A stretch of 64,000 nt of DNA from the NCBI GenBank assembly GCA_038405045.1, contig JBBZIV010000002.1, positions 401,860 through 465,859 of the forward strand, in the 5' to 3' direction. Position 1 is the first letter of the stretch, and every line of letters begins with the position of its first letter. This DNA comes from Sporobacter sp038405045 (lineage in GTDB: Bacteria; Bacillota; Clostridia; Oscillospirales; Oscillospiraceae). The translations under genes and the position numbers were made by a program. Below the pieces are notes generated by a model. It searched no databases. It saw nothing but the letters and a program-made list of their open reading frames with translations, and had not been told where the DNA came from. This document shows, one piece after another, positions 17,196 through 25,827 of the stretch.

Positions 17196-17987
17196 ATGGC
17201 GCAGCTGTCATTTGTTTGGAACCATCTTGATTATGTGATACTGATGTTTGTCCGCATCAGCGGGCTCTTGATATCAAGCCCGATCTTTGGGCGCCGGAAC
17301 GTCCCGAACATTGCAAAAATCGGCTTCTGTGCTGTTTTAACCGCTGTTTTCATGGCCGGTCTCCCGGCACCGGTCTCATACCCTGTTTATGACAATTTGG
17401 TTGTCTACGCGCTTGTCTTAGTCCGCGAGCTCGCCTTTGGCGTTGCGATGGGCTTCGTGTTAACGACAATGTTTAATTTAACGATGACAGCCGGCGCCAT
17501 CATGGATTATCAGATCGGCTTTTCCATGGCAAGCATCTACGACGCCCAGAACAACGCACAGACGCCTATTACAGGCAGCCTTTTCAATATCATGATGATT
17601 CTGCTCTTCTTCCTGTACGACGGGCACCTGAAGCTCATTGACCTCATTTGGCGGACATTTACAGCAATCCCCGTCGGCGCGGCTATGGCACCGGCCGAGA
17701 TTTTATGGGTAGCGGCCGAGGTGATGACAAAGTCTTTTGTCTTGTCGGTCATGGTGGCGATGCCGGTTCTGGCGGCAGGGATCATGATGGAATTTGCGCT
17801 GGGAGCCATCATTAAAACCGTCCCGCAGATGAACATGTTCGTCGTGGGCATCCCGATTAAAATTGTCGTTGGTCTCGTTGTTTTACTGATGACATTTTCA
17901 CTTTTCGCTATCGTGACAAAAGATATTTTTTCCACGATATTCAGCCAGATTGGCTTGATGTTTAATCACCTGGCGGGCAAGGCGTAA
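17196..17987 (+). CDS. fliR: Flagellar export gate protein FliR
   Basis: Export gate membrane protein that completes the FliPQR pore. 263 aa, usual length, with at least five to six hydrophobic segments. Family signatures visible are FVRISGLLISSPIFGRRNVP near the N-terminus and IIKTVPQMNMFVVGIPIKI near residue 210. It starts 9 nt after fliQ. Confidence 0.95.
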   Translation: MAQLSFVWNHLDYVILMFVRISGLLISSPIFGRRNVPNIAKIGFCAVLTAVFMAGLPAPVSYPVYDNLVVYALVLVRELAFGVAMGFVLTTMFNLTMTAGAIMDYQIGFSMASIYDAQNNAQTPITGSLFNIMMILLFFLYDGHLKLIDLIWRTFTAIPVGAAMAPAEILWVAAEVMTKSFVLSVMVAMPVLAAGIMMEFALGAIIKTVPQMNMFVVGIPIKIVVGLVVLLMTFSLFAIVTKDIFSTIFSQIGLMFNHLAGKA

Positions 17988-18029
17988 TGGCGCAAATAAT
18001 TTTCAGATAGCAGAGGTGAACTTGGCTTT

Positions 18030-19100
18030 ATGGCGCAGGGCAGCGGCGAAAAAACAGAAAAAGCCTCGCCAAAGAAGCGAAGAGACACACGCAAGAAGGG
18101 CGATGTTCATAAAAGTGCCGATTTATGTTCGGCAATCATGATTTTCATCATGTTCGGCACACTGAAAATCGGGTATGAAGGCTTTATCCGCTCCATGCGG
18201 GACTTTTCGGCCAATATGCTCTCGGCGGGCACCGTTGCCGGAAACGCCGGAAATGTCACCAGCGCGTCGGTCGTTTTGTACTACAAAAACATCCTTTTAT
18301 CCGTTATGCCAATAATTTTGCCGCTGATGCTTGTGGCAATGATTGGCGGTGCGCTCGTCCATGTTGTGCAAACGGGACCGATGTTCGTTACCGACAAGCT
18401 CAAGCCGGACTTCAGCAAAATCAATCCGATTGCCGGTTTTAAGCGACTTTTTTCCTCGCGGTCACTTGTTGAACTGGTAAAAGCGATCATTAAAATCATT
18501 ATTCTCTGCTATGTTGCCTACGCGTACCTCTCCAAAGGCATCAAAGGCTTTGTCGGTCTGATCAACACGGACGTTGGGACGGCTTTTTCAAAATTCCTCT
18601 CACAGACGTTTTCCATGGGAATCATGATCGGAATCGTGCTGATTGCCTTTTCCGCCATCGACGTTTTGTATCAGTGGTGGAAATTCGAAAAAGACATCAT
18701 GATGACAAAGCAGGAGGTCAAGGAGGAAAATAAGCAGCTCGAAGGCGACCCCCAGATCAAGGGAAAAATTCGCCAGAAACAGCGTAAAATGAGTGCCCAG
18801 CGTATGATGAACCGCCTGCAGGAGGCGACCGTCGTCGTCACAAACCCCGATCACTACGCCGTTGCGCTCCGCTACCGCGAAAATGTTGACAAAGCACCGG
18901 TTGTTATTGCCAAGGGCGAGGATTATCTGGCACAGCGGATTAAGCAAAGGGCCGCCGAGCTCAAAATCGCCGTTGTCGAGAACAAGCCCGTCGCGCGTGC
19001 CCTCTACGCCGCTTGTGACATCGACGATGAAATTCCGCCGGAATTGTACCAGGCCATCGCCGACGTCCTGATATACGTCTATAAGATGATTAAAACATAG
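18030..19100 (+). CDS. flhB: Flagellar export switch protein FlhB
   Basis: Export gate component whose self-cleaved cytoplasmic domain switches substrate specificity. 356 aa. N-terminal Lys/Arg-rich SGEKTEKASPKKRRDTRKKG, four membrane helices, then the cytoplasmic domain from about residue 215. The autocleavage motif is NPDH at residues 272-275 where most members have NPTH. The Asn-Pro bond and His are kept. AGAGGTGA precedes the ATG. It is followed by flhA 8 nt later. Confidence 0.95.
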   Translation: MAQGSGEKTEKASPKKRRDTRKKGDVHKSADLCSAIMIFIMFGTLKIGYEGFIRSMRDFSANMLSAGTVAGNAGNVTSASVVLYYKNILLSVMPIILPLMLVAMIGGALVHVVQTGPMFVTDKLKPDFSKINPIAGFKRLFSSRSLVELVKAIIKIIILCYVAYAYLSKGIKGFVGLINTDVGTAFSKFLSQTFSMGIMIGIVLIAFSAIDVLYQWWKFEKDIMMTKQEVKEENKQLEGDPQIKGKIRQKQRKMSAQRMMNRLQEATVVVTNPDHYAVALRYRENVDKAPVVIAKGEDYLAQRIKQRAAELKIAVVENKPVARALYAACDIDDEIPPELYQAIADVLIYVYKMIKT

Positions 19101-19108
19101 AAAGGTTC

Positions 19109-21154
19109 GTGGCAATGAAGAGATCAGATATCGCAACAAGCGTCCTCGTCCTCGGCATCATCATGATCATCATTCTGCCGCTGCCGACGTGGTTGTTTGA
19201 CGCTTTGCTCATCATGAACATCATGATATCTCTTTTCATCATGCTCACGACGCTGCTCATAAAAGAAGCACTCGAATTTTCCGTCCTGCCGACGCTGCTG
19301 CTCATCACAACGCTTTTCCGTCTCTCGCTCAACCTCTCCTCCGTCAAGCTGATTCTCGGCAATGGGGGTGATGCCGGAGAAGTCATCGCCACGTTCGGCT
19401 CTTTTGTCATCCGCGGCAATCTCGTCGTCGGTATCGTCGCGTTCGTCGTCATCGTCGCCATTCAGTTCATCGTCATTACGAAAGGTGCCGAGCGTGTTTC
19501 CGAAGTGGCCGCCCGTTTTACGCTTGACGCGATGCCCGGCAAGCAGATGGCGATTGACGCGGATCTGAACACCGGCGCCATTGATGAGGCCACCGCCAGA
19601 AAACGGCGGTCGGATATTCAGCGCGAGGCCGACTTTTACGGGGCCATGGACGGCGCGAGCAAGTTTATCAAAGGTGACGCGATTATTTCGATCATCATCA
19701 TCATCGTCAACATCGTCGGCGGTCTCGTCGTCGGCCTGACGATGGAGCATATGGACATCTCAAAGGCCGTCAGCGTCTATACGCTGGCAACCGTTGGTGA
19801 CGGTCTCGTCAGCCAGATACCGGCGCTGCTCATTTCCACCTCGACCGGTATCGTCGTTACACGCTCGGCGTCCGACGCAAGCTTCGGCGTCGACCTGACA
19901 AAGCAGCTGTTGTCAAATCCCAACGCCATGCTCATTTGCGGCGGTATCCTGCTCGCGATGTGCCTCATCCCGGGTTTTCCAAAAGTACAGATTCTGGTCA
20001 TTGCCGCCGTTTTGATCGGCGGCGGCCTGTATTTGCGCCGGAGTATCCGTAAAAAAACGGAGCAGCCGCCTGAGCCCGACGCCGTCAAGGAGCGCGCCGA
20101 TGAAAAGCGCAAACCAGAAAACGTGTTAAACCTTCTTCAAGTGGAACAGCTTGAGCTGGAGTTCGGGTACGGTATCGTCCCGATGGTGGATGTCAGCCTC
20201 GGCGGTGATCTCCTAGACCGCATCATCATGATCCGCCGTCAGTGCGCCATCGACCTCGGCATCGTCCTTCCGTCAGTCCGCATGCGGGACAATGTGCGCC
20301 TCGTGACGAACGAATATAAAATACTTATCAAAGGTATTGAGGTCGCCCGTGGCGAAATCATGCCAGACCATTATCTAGCCATCAATTCCGATGGCGTCGA
20401 GGAGACGATCACCGGCATTGAGACAATCGAGCCGACGTTTGGCCTGCCCGCCTTGTGGATTACGAAAAAACAGCGCGAAAAAGCAGAGCTGCTCGGTTAT
20501 ACGACGATTGACCCGCCGTCCGTTATCACAACGCATTTGATGGAGGTTATCAAAGCCCACAGCAGTGAGCTGATGAGCCGCCAGCAGGTTCAGATGCTCA
20601 TTGAGAACCTTTCCCAACAGCAGCCGGCCCTTGTGGAAGAGGTCGTGCCGAAAATGTTCTCATACGGCGATATTCAGAAGGTCTTTGTTCGGCTCCTGCG
20701 GGAGAATATTCCCATTAAAAACCTTGCAACGATTATCGAGACACTCGCCGAATACGGCAGCATGACGAAAAATCCCGACGAGCTGACTGAATATGTCCGC
20801 CAGAACCTCGCGCGTGTCATCACAAACCGGTTTTTAACGGGCGAGGATGTCGGCGTTATCGCGCTCGACGCGCAGGTCGAACAGCTCATCGCCGAGAAAA
20901 CAAAACGGACGGAGTCGGGCATGGTGACGGTATTAGAACCGTCCCAACTGCAAAGTATCTTCAAAAACACGCGGGAGACGATCGACGATCTGACTGTTCA
21001 GGGCAAAAAAGCCGTCGCGCTGACGGCCCCGGCCATCCGGCCGCGCTTTAAAAAGCTGATCGAGCAGATTGCCCCGAACCTGACGGTTCTCTCATATGCT
21101 GAAGTCGAACAGAGCATGGAACTGCACATTGAAAGCATCATCAGGCTGACGTGA
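19109..21154 (+). CDS. flhA: Flagellar export gate protein FlhA
   Basis: Largest export gate protein, forming the nonameric cytoplasmic ring that docks chaperone-substrate complexes. 681 aa, usual length. About eight membrane helices fill residues 15-310, with the conserved FHIPEP-region signature seen as ARFTLDAMPGKQMAIDADLN (about residues 133-152). The C-terminal cytoplasmic domain starts near residue 340. GAAAGG precedes the ATG. Confidence 0.97.
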   Translation: MAMKRSDIATSVLVLGIIMIIILPLPTWLFDALLIMNIMISLFIMLTTLLIKEALEFSVLPTLLLITTLFRLSLNLSSVKLILGNGGDAGEVIATFGSFVIRGNLVVGIVAFVVIVAIQFIVITKGAERVSEVAARFTLDAMPGKQMAIDADLNTGAIDEATARKRRSDIQREADFYGAMDGASKFIKGDAIISIIIIIVNIVGGLVVGLTMEHMDISKAVSVYTLATVGDGLVSQIPALLISTSTGIVVTRSASDASFGVDLTKQLLSNPNAMLICGGILLAMCLIPGFPKVQILVIAAVLIGGGLYLRRSIRKKTEQPPEPDAVKERADEKRKPENVLNLLQVEQLELEFGYGIVPMVDVSLGGDLLDRIIMIRRQCAIDLGIVLPSVRMRDNVRLVTNEYKILIKGIEVARGEIMPDHYLAINSDGVEETITGIETIEPTFGLPALWITKKQREKAELLGYTTIDPPSVITTHLMEVIKAHSSELMSRQQVQMLIENLSQQQPALVEEVVPKMFSYGDIQKVFVRLLRENIPIKNLATIIETLAEYGSMTKNPDELTEYVRQNLARVITNRFLTGEDVGVIALDAQVEQLIAEKTKRTESGMVTVLEPSQLQSIFKNTRETIDDLTVQGKKAVALTAPAIRPRFKKLIEQIAPNLTVLSYAEVEQSMELHIESIIRLT

Positions 21155-21187
21155 TGTCACGAGATTGCATGATAATAAAAAATCGGG

Positions 21188-21871
21188 GTGAAGCGGTTGA
21201 ACCTGGAGAATATTTTAAAAACCGGCAATGAGGTTCGTGTCAAAAGCGGGACGGAGACATTTATTTCAACGATCGACGACATTACCGGTGAGACGACGTT
21301 TACGATTCTCACGCCGTTTGCCAAGGGGCATCAGCTTCAGGTGAAGCAGGGCGAGACATTTTCCCTCTCCTGTGTCACAGAGCGCGGGATATATATGTTT
21401 GAGGCGCAAGTACTAACGATAGATGATTCGTCTCATGTCATGGTCATTCACCTGCGCGTTATGGGAGACGTCCGGCGCGTTCAGCGGCGGCAGGCATTCC
21501 GCGTCCGTGAGAATATCGCCGTCAACGCGCGTATAAAATCCACCGATAAAAATCCGGACGGCAAATGGGTCAAAACAAATACGATTGATATCGCCGAACT
21601 TGGCTTACTTCTTCGGTTTGATGAAAATTGTGATTATGGACAGGAGATGGAGCTGTCTCTGCGCATCAATATGTTCGGGATCAACGAAGTTATTCCGAAG
21701 GTCAAGGGCACGGTTGTACGCTGTGTTTCAACACGGAACAAAGAATTTGGCTACCTTCTCGGCATTAAGTTCGAGGATCTGCCGGAAAAGGCAAGAGATG
21801 CGCTTATCCGGCTCGTTGTTTTAAGCCAGCGTAACAAGCTGACTTATAAAAACGTCAAAAAGCTGCGCTGA
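21188..21871 (+). CDS. YcgR-like PilZ domain protein
   Basis: Up to 227 aa. An N-terminal YcgR-like domain (about 1-92) is followed by a PilZ domain (about 95-215). The first c-di-GMP motif RxxxR is intact (R101 to R105, in RRQAFR). The second motif, normally D/NxSxxG, reads DIAELG (134-139) with Ala for Ser. Proteins of this family brake the flagellar motor when bound to c-di-GMP. The start is uncertain: GTG 21188, or TTG 21197, which is better spaced from GGGGTG. It lies between flhA and sigD, where B. subtilis has flhF-flhG and chemotaxis genes. Confidence 0.85.
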   Translation: MKRLNLENILKTGNEVRVKSGTETFISTIDDITGETTFTILTPFAKGHQLQVKQGETFSLSCVTERGIYMFEAQVLTIDDSSHVMVIHLRVMGDVRRVQRRQAFRVRENIAVNARIKSTDKNPDGKWVKTNTIDIAELGLLLRFDENCDYGQEMELSLRINMFGINEVIPKVKGTVVRCVSTRNKEFGYLLGIKFEDLPEKARDALIRLVVLSQRNKLTYKNVKKLR

Positions 21872-21956
21872 TTGACCGGCACGTTTGAAAACGGCGGACG
21901 GCGGAAAAGCGTCAAACCGACTATTGTGCCGCGGTGACGGCAGATTGGGGCGTCAA

Positions 21957-22700
21957 ATGGGAACAGAGGATTTGACGAATGTTGATGACCTTTGGGAAAA
22001 ATATTTTGATACCGGAAACCCTGACATCAAAAATCAGATCATCTCGCATTATCTGTATATCGTCGGCATTATTGTCAAGCGGCTTCTGCCGCAGTATAAG
22101 GATTACAGTGAGAAGGATGAGCTGATGAGCTGCGGTGTTCTGGGGCTTATCGACGCGGTCAATAAATTTGACCGTTCGTTCGGCGTCAAGTTTCAGACAT
22201 ACGCCACCGTGCGCATTCGCGGTGAAATCATTGACTACATGCGAAAGCAAGACTGGGCGCCGTCAAGCCTGCGGAAAAAAATCAGCAGCATTCAAAAGGC
22301 ATATGAAAGCCTGGAAGCGGAGCTTAACAGAAGGCCGACGGAGGAGGAAATTGCCGATTACCTCGGCGTGAAGGAATCGCTCATCCAAAAGGTCATGCAC
22401 AAAACGCACATGTTCAACCTCGTCTATTTCGAGTCCATGCTCTATGAAAAAGAGACAGAAGGATTTCAGGAACCGACAAAAAACGACCCTTACCAGAAGA
22501 TTGAAAGCGAAGTCATGTCAGAGGCGCTTAAAAAGCTCATCGATTCGCTTCCGGAGCGGGAGAAAATGGTTATTACGCTCCATTACTACGAAGGGCTCAC
22601 GATGAAGAGCATCGCCAAAATCCTGCAGATATCCGAGTCGCGCGTCTCGCAGATTCACTCCCGTATTCTCATGGAAATGCGATTAGTTCTTGACAATTGA
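21957..22700 (+). CDS. sigD: Flagellar sigma factor SigD (sigma-28)
   Basis: Directs RNA polymerase to late flagellar promoters such as that of flagellin at 1577-1603. 247 aa from ATG 21957 (GGGG at good spacing). A longer in-frame start at 21885 has no ribosome site. Region 2 is visible as FDRSFGVKFQTYATVRIRGE followed by IIDYMRKQDW. Region 3 shows RRPTEEEIADYLGV and region 4 YEGLTMKSIAKILQISESRV. The antagonist flgM is at 24910. Confidence 0.95.
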   Translation: MGTEDLTNVDDLWEKYFDTGNPDIKNQIISHYLYIVGIIVKRLLPQYKDYSEKDELMSCGVLGLIDAVNKFDRSFGVKFQTYATVRIRGEIIDYMRKQDWAPSSLRKKISSIQKAYESLEAELNRRPTEEEIADYLGVKESLIQKVMHKTHMFNLVYFESMLYEKETEGFQEPTKNDPYQKIESEVMSEALKKLIDSLPEREKMVITLHYYEGLTMKSIAKILQISESRVSQIHSRILMEMRLVLDN

Positions 22701-22904
22701 TTACGACAGTGTAGGGCATATTCAAACAAGACAAATAAAGTCTATTTTAAGCGACTAAATTTAAGCAAAATGTACAAATAGTAAAAAAATTCTCAGTGAC
22801 AATATTTATAAAGGAAAAAAATAACGATATGTATGGTATGGATTGGTTAGCATCTGCCTTGACGGGTGCAGGCCGCCCGTGCTGTCATACCGGGGGAGGT
22901 ATTT

Positions 22905-23669
22905 ATGGTACGCGGCTTATATACGTCGGCAACAGGCATGAACGTCCAGCGCAACAAAATGGATGTCCTGACCAATAATATCGTCAACGCCGAGACAACA
23001 GGCTTCAAGGCCGACACGCTCGTCACCTCCACCTTCGACCAGGTGATGCTCCAGCGCATTAATGACCCGAACATCAACATTCTCGGCGCGCCCGATGTCG
23101 GGGGGTACGACTACGGCACGCATGTTGACGAGCTTGTCACCGATTTTTCGGGCGGCACGCTGGAAGTGACGGACCGGTCAACGGACATCGCCCTCACGGG
23201 AAACGGTTTTTTTACGGTTGAAACAGCCGACGGCCAGATTCGCTATACAAAGAGCGGCAACTTCACGGTCAATGCCGACGGTTATCTCGTCACCCAGGAT
23301 GGTGATTTTGTCCTCGGCGAGAAGGGGCGTATTAAAGTCGGTTCAAGCGACTTCTCTGTTTCCGCGCAGGGAGATGTGACGGGGGATGCGGCAACGCCGG
23401 ACAAACTGAGACTTGCCACGTTCACTGATTTGACAGTTCTGCGCAAGGCGGGCAATAACCTTTACTATCCCTACGGAGGTGCTGCGCCTGTTACCGCTAC
23501 GGACACGGTTGTTCACCAAGGCGTGCTGGAGGGGTCCAACGTCGATATTTCAGGTGAAATGGTTGACATGGTTTCTGTATATCGAAAATATGAGGCTAAC
23601 CAGAAGCTCGTGAGTATGACAGACAAATCGCTCGAGATGGCCGTTAACCTCGGCAGAGTTGGAGGGTAA
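22905..23669 (+). CDS. flhO: Flagellar rod protein of the FlgF/FlgG family (FlhO-like)
   Basis: Rod component. 254 aa from ATG 22905, which has GGGGGAGG upstream. N-terminal VRGLYTSATGMNVQRNKMDV then LTNNIVNAETTGFKAD. Central DIALTGNGFFTV and YTKSGNF, and the C-terminal LEGSNVDISGEMVDMVSVYR. It forms a pair with the next gene, like flhO-flhP of B. subtilis. Which of the two is the proximal (FlgF-like) and which the distal (FlgG-like) rod cannot be settled by reading. Confidence 0.9.
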   Translation: MVRGLYTSATGMNVQRNKMDVLTNNIVNAETTGFKADTLVTSTFDQVMLQRINDPNINILGAPDVGGYDYGTHVDELVTDFSGGTLEVTDRSTDIALTGNGFFTVETADGQIRYTKSGNFTVNADGYLVTQDGDFVLGEKGRIKVGSSDFSVSAQGDVTGDAATPDKLRLATFTDLTVLRKAGNNLYYPYGGAAPVTATDTVVHQGVLEGSNVDISGEMVDMVSVYRKYEANQKLVSMTDKSLEMAVNLGRVGG

Positions 23670-23674
23670 GCGGT

Positions 23675-24436
23675 ATGCAATCGTTATTCACGGCCGCATC
23701 CGGCCTATCTAGCCAGCAAAAGCGTCTTGAAACACTGGCAGCCAATGTTGCCAACGCGAGCACGCCGGGCTATAAAGCCGCGCGCGTTGATTTTAAGGAT
23801 GCGCTGTATAATAGCATGACCGATCCCGTCTTGCTTGACAGCGCCCAAAACAATTTGCTCTCCGGCTGCGGTGTCATTGTGAACGACACCGCTGTGGATT
23901 ACAGCGGCGGCGCACTCCTTCAGACAGGTTCGCCGCTCGATATGGCCATTGAGGGGAACGGCTTCTTTCAGGTGCAAAACAGCGGCGGCGAGGTTTTTTA
24001 CACACGCAGCGGCAGTTTTCAGATTTCGGTGACGGATAGCGGCAATTATCTTGTGACACCGGAAGGATATTTCGTTCTCGATCAGAAGGGTGAGAAAATA
24101 AAGCTGCCGGATGGGGCAGCGAGCTTTCGGGTTGCGTCAAACGGCGAATTATCGACGGACTCGGGTACGCCTTTTGCAACACTCGGCATTGTAGATTTCG
24201 CAAACCCGAACGGTTTGGCACCGGCCGGCGCAACCTGCTTCACCGCAACGGCGGCCGCAGGGCAAGGCGTACCTGTTGCCGATGCCCATATCGTCCAAGG
24301 GAGTCTCGAGGGCTCCAACGTCAATCTCGCCCAGGAAATGACGCTTTTAATCCGCGCGCAGCGCGCTTATTCGCTCGCCAGCCGCGCACTTCAAACCTCA
24401 GACGATATGCTGGGTCTTGCAAACAATATGCATTAG
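23675..24436 (+). CDS. flhP: Flagellar rod protein of the FlgF/FlgG family (FlhP-like)
   Basis: Second rod protein of the pair. 253 aa. N-terminal MQSLFTAASGLSSQQKRLET and NVANASTPGYKAARVDF, central DMAIEGNGFFQV, C-terminal LEGSNVNLAQEMTLLIRAQR, all signatures of FlgG-like proteins. It starts 5 nt after the previous gene, with GGAGGGTAAG as ribosome site. Confidence 0.9.
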   Translation: MQSLFTAASGLSSQQKRLETLAANVANASTPGYKAARVDFKDALYNSMTDPVLLDSAQNNLLSGCGVIVNDTAVDYSGGALLQTGSPLDMAIEGNGFFQVQNSGGEVFYTRSGSFQISVTDSGNYLVTPEGYFVLDQKGEKIKLPDGAASFRVASNGELSTDSGTPFATLGIVDFANPNGLAPAGATCFTATAAAGQGVPVADAHIVQGSLEGSNVNLAQEMTLLIRAQRAYSLASRALQTSDDMLGLANNMH

Positions 24437-24461
24437 TATTATTCTATTCGGAGGGACTCCT

Positions 24462-24902
24462 GTGGCTATCAGTGTATGTGAATACTGCAGAAAACCATTT
24501 AACAGCTACGGCGCAACACTGTGCGCCGACTGCTCAAAGACCATTGACGAGGCGTATCTTAAAGCCCGGAAATTCATTTACATGAACCCGGATAAGGCGG
24601 ATTTCATTTCAATTACTGAGGAGACGGGCATTGCGGAAAAAGCGCTCTCCTATCTGATCAACAAAGGCCGGATTGAAATCAGCGGGAAAAATGGCGAGGG
24701 GGCCGGTAAGTGCCGCGCCTGCGGAAAGGAAATCAGTTCCGGCACCGTTTGTCAGTCGTGCCTGGGAAAGATAATGGCCGAGAAGATAAAGGCCGGTACG
24801 GAGAGTAATGAAGATCAGAAAAAGCAAGTGCCGTCGTCTGACAGGAAAAAAACAATCCCAACGTCGTTTGGTGCCTTGAAAGAGCATTATCTTGGAAAGT
24901 GA
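24462..24902 (+). CDS. yvyF: YvyF-like flagellar operon zinc-ribbon protein
   Basis: 146 aa from GTG 24462 (CGGAGGG upstream). Two zinc-ribbon-like Cys clusters are visible: CEYCRKPF...CADC near the N-terminus (residues 6-26) and CRACGKEI...CQSC at about residues 81-97. Between them is a helix-turn-helix-like segment (FISITEETGIAEKALSYLIN). This matches the flagellar operon protein family of YvyF. In B. subtilis yvyF also precedes flgM. Its molecular role is not established. Confidence 0.8.
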   Translation: MAISVCEYCRKPFNSYGATLCADCSKTIDEAYLKARKFIYMNPDKADFISITEETGIAEKALSYLINKGRIEISGKNGEGAGKCRACGKEISSGTVCQSCLGKIMAEKIKAGTESNEDQKKQVPSSDRKKTIPTSFGALKEHYLGK

Positions 24903-24909
24903 GTGATTG

Positions 24910-25206
24910 ATGATGAAAATTAATTCTGTCTCGCAGAATGACGCCATCTCAAAATACGTCCATACCGTCAACAGCAAGCCGACACCGGCAGCCGTCAAAA
25001 CGGGGATTAACGACAGCGTCGAGCTGTCTGAAGGCGCGCAGAAGTATGCCGCGCTTTTGAAAGCGGCGAAAGACTCGATGGACAGCCCGGGGACGGAGGA
25101 GGCCAGAGCGGCCGACATTATGGCCCGGATGAACAATAATAGTTACAATGTCCCGACAGGGGATGTCGTCGGCAGCATCATGAGCGGGATTCCGACGCAT
25201 ATTTAA
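24910..25206 (+). CDS. flgM: Anti-sigma-28 factor FlgM
   Basis: Binds SigD and holds back late flagellar genes until the hook is complete. 98 aa from ATG 24910 (a second ATG follows at once). N-terminal half Ser/Asn/Lys-rich and probably disordered. The C-terminal sigma-binding helices show VELSEGAQKYAALLKAAKDS. It starts 7 nt after the yvyF stop, and the ribosome site is weak, so translation may be coupled. Confidence 0.88.
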   Translation: MMKINSVSQNDAISKYVHTVNSKPTPAAVKTGINDSVELSEGAQKYAALLKAAKDSMDSPGTEEARAADIMARMNNNSYNVPTGDVVGSIMSGIPTHI

Positions 25207-25214
25207 GTGCGCTG

Positions 25215-25727
25215 ATGAAAGAATTATCACAAATTGCAGAAACGCTGCTTGACGGTATGGCAGGGTCATACGATCTTCTGTGTCAGCTTCAGGAAATTGC
25301 CGCCGAGAAGGAGACTTGCCTGACGACGGGTGACATTGAGGGGCTGCGCCGCGTCACGGAGCAGGAGGAAGAGCTTCTGCAAGTCCTGAATCATGAAGAA
25401 AAAGAGAGAGCAAAGAATGCCGAGGCACTGTCACAGGCCGTCGGTGTTTTTGACAAAAACACACGGCTGAAGGAGATTGTTGAAAAAATCGAAGATACTG
25501 CGCTTCGATCAAGGCTCGACAAGGCCAGAGAGCGTCTCGTCGAAGCCATCTCGGTGTTGACATCTCGCAACGATCGGCTCGAGGCCCTTTTGCAGCAGCA
25601 GATTGGCTATACCGATTTTATGCTCAACCTGCTCATCCGCCCACAAAAAACGACGCATACGTACGACGGCCAGGGCAGCCGCCAGGAAGAGTCGGGCAGC
25701 TTGGGGCTGTTGGATTTCCATGTTTGA
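25215..25727 (+). CDS. flgN: FlgN-type export chaperone
   Basis: Predicted chaperone for the hook-filament junction proteins FlgK and FlgL, whose genes follow. 170 aa, all-helical, Glu/Leu/Arg-rich, with the FlgN-type long coiled pair (residues about 5-140). Starts 8 nt after flgM. FlgN proteins diverge strongly, so the call leans on length, helicity and position. Confidence 0.82.
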   Translation: MKELSQIAETLLDGMAGSYDLLCQLQEIAAEKETCLTTGDIEGLRRVTEQEEELLQVLNHEEKERAKNAEALSQAVGVFDKNTRLKEIVEKIEDTALRSRLDKARERLVEAISVLTSRNDRLEALLQQQIGYTDFMLNLLIRPQKTTHTYDGQGSRQEESGSLGLLDFHV

Positions 25728-25827
25728 CAGGCTCAATCAGCCGAAATAAAGGCGTTTTATCAGCACCTGCGCGTGGTAAAACGGTTTAAGACACAGCCGG
25801 TGCGCAGCGGCGGATTGGACGGACCAT

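Noticed and set aside
19124..19750. 208-codon open frame on the minus strand
   Set aside because: Antisense to flhA. Its Asp/Arg-rich repeats mirror codons of membrane helices (ATC/GTC), so it is not a real gene.
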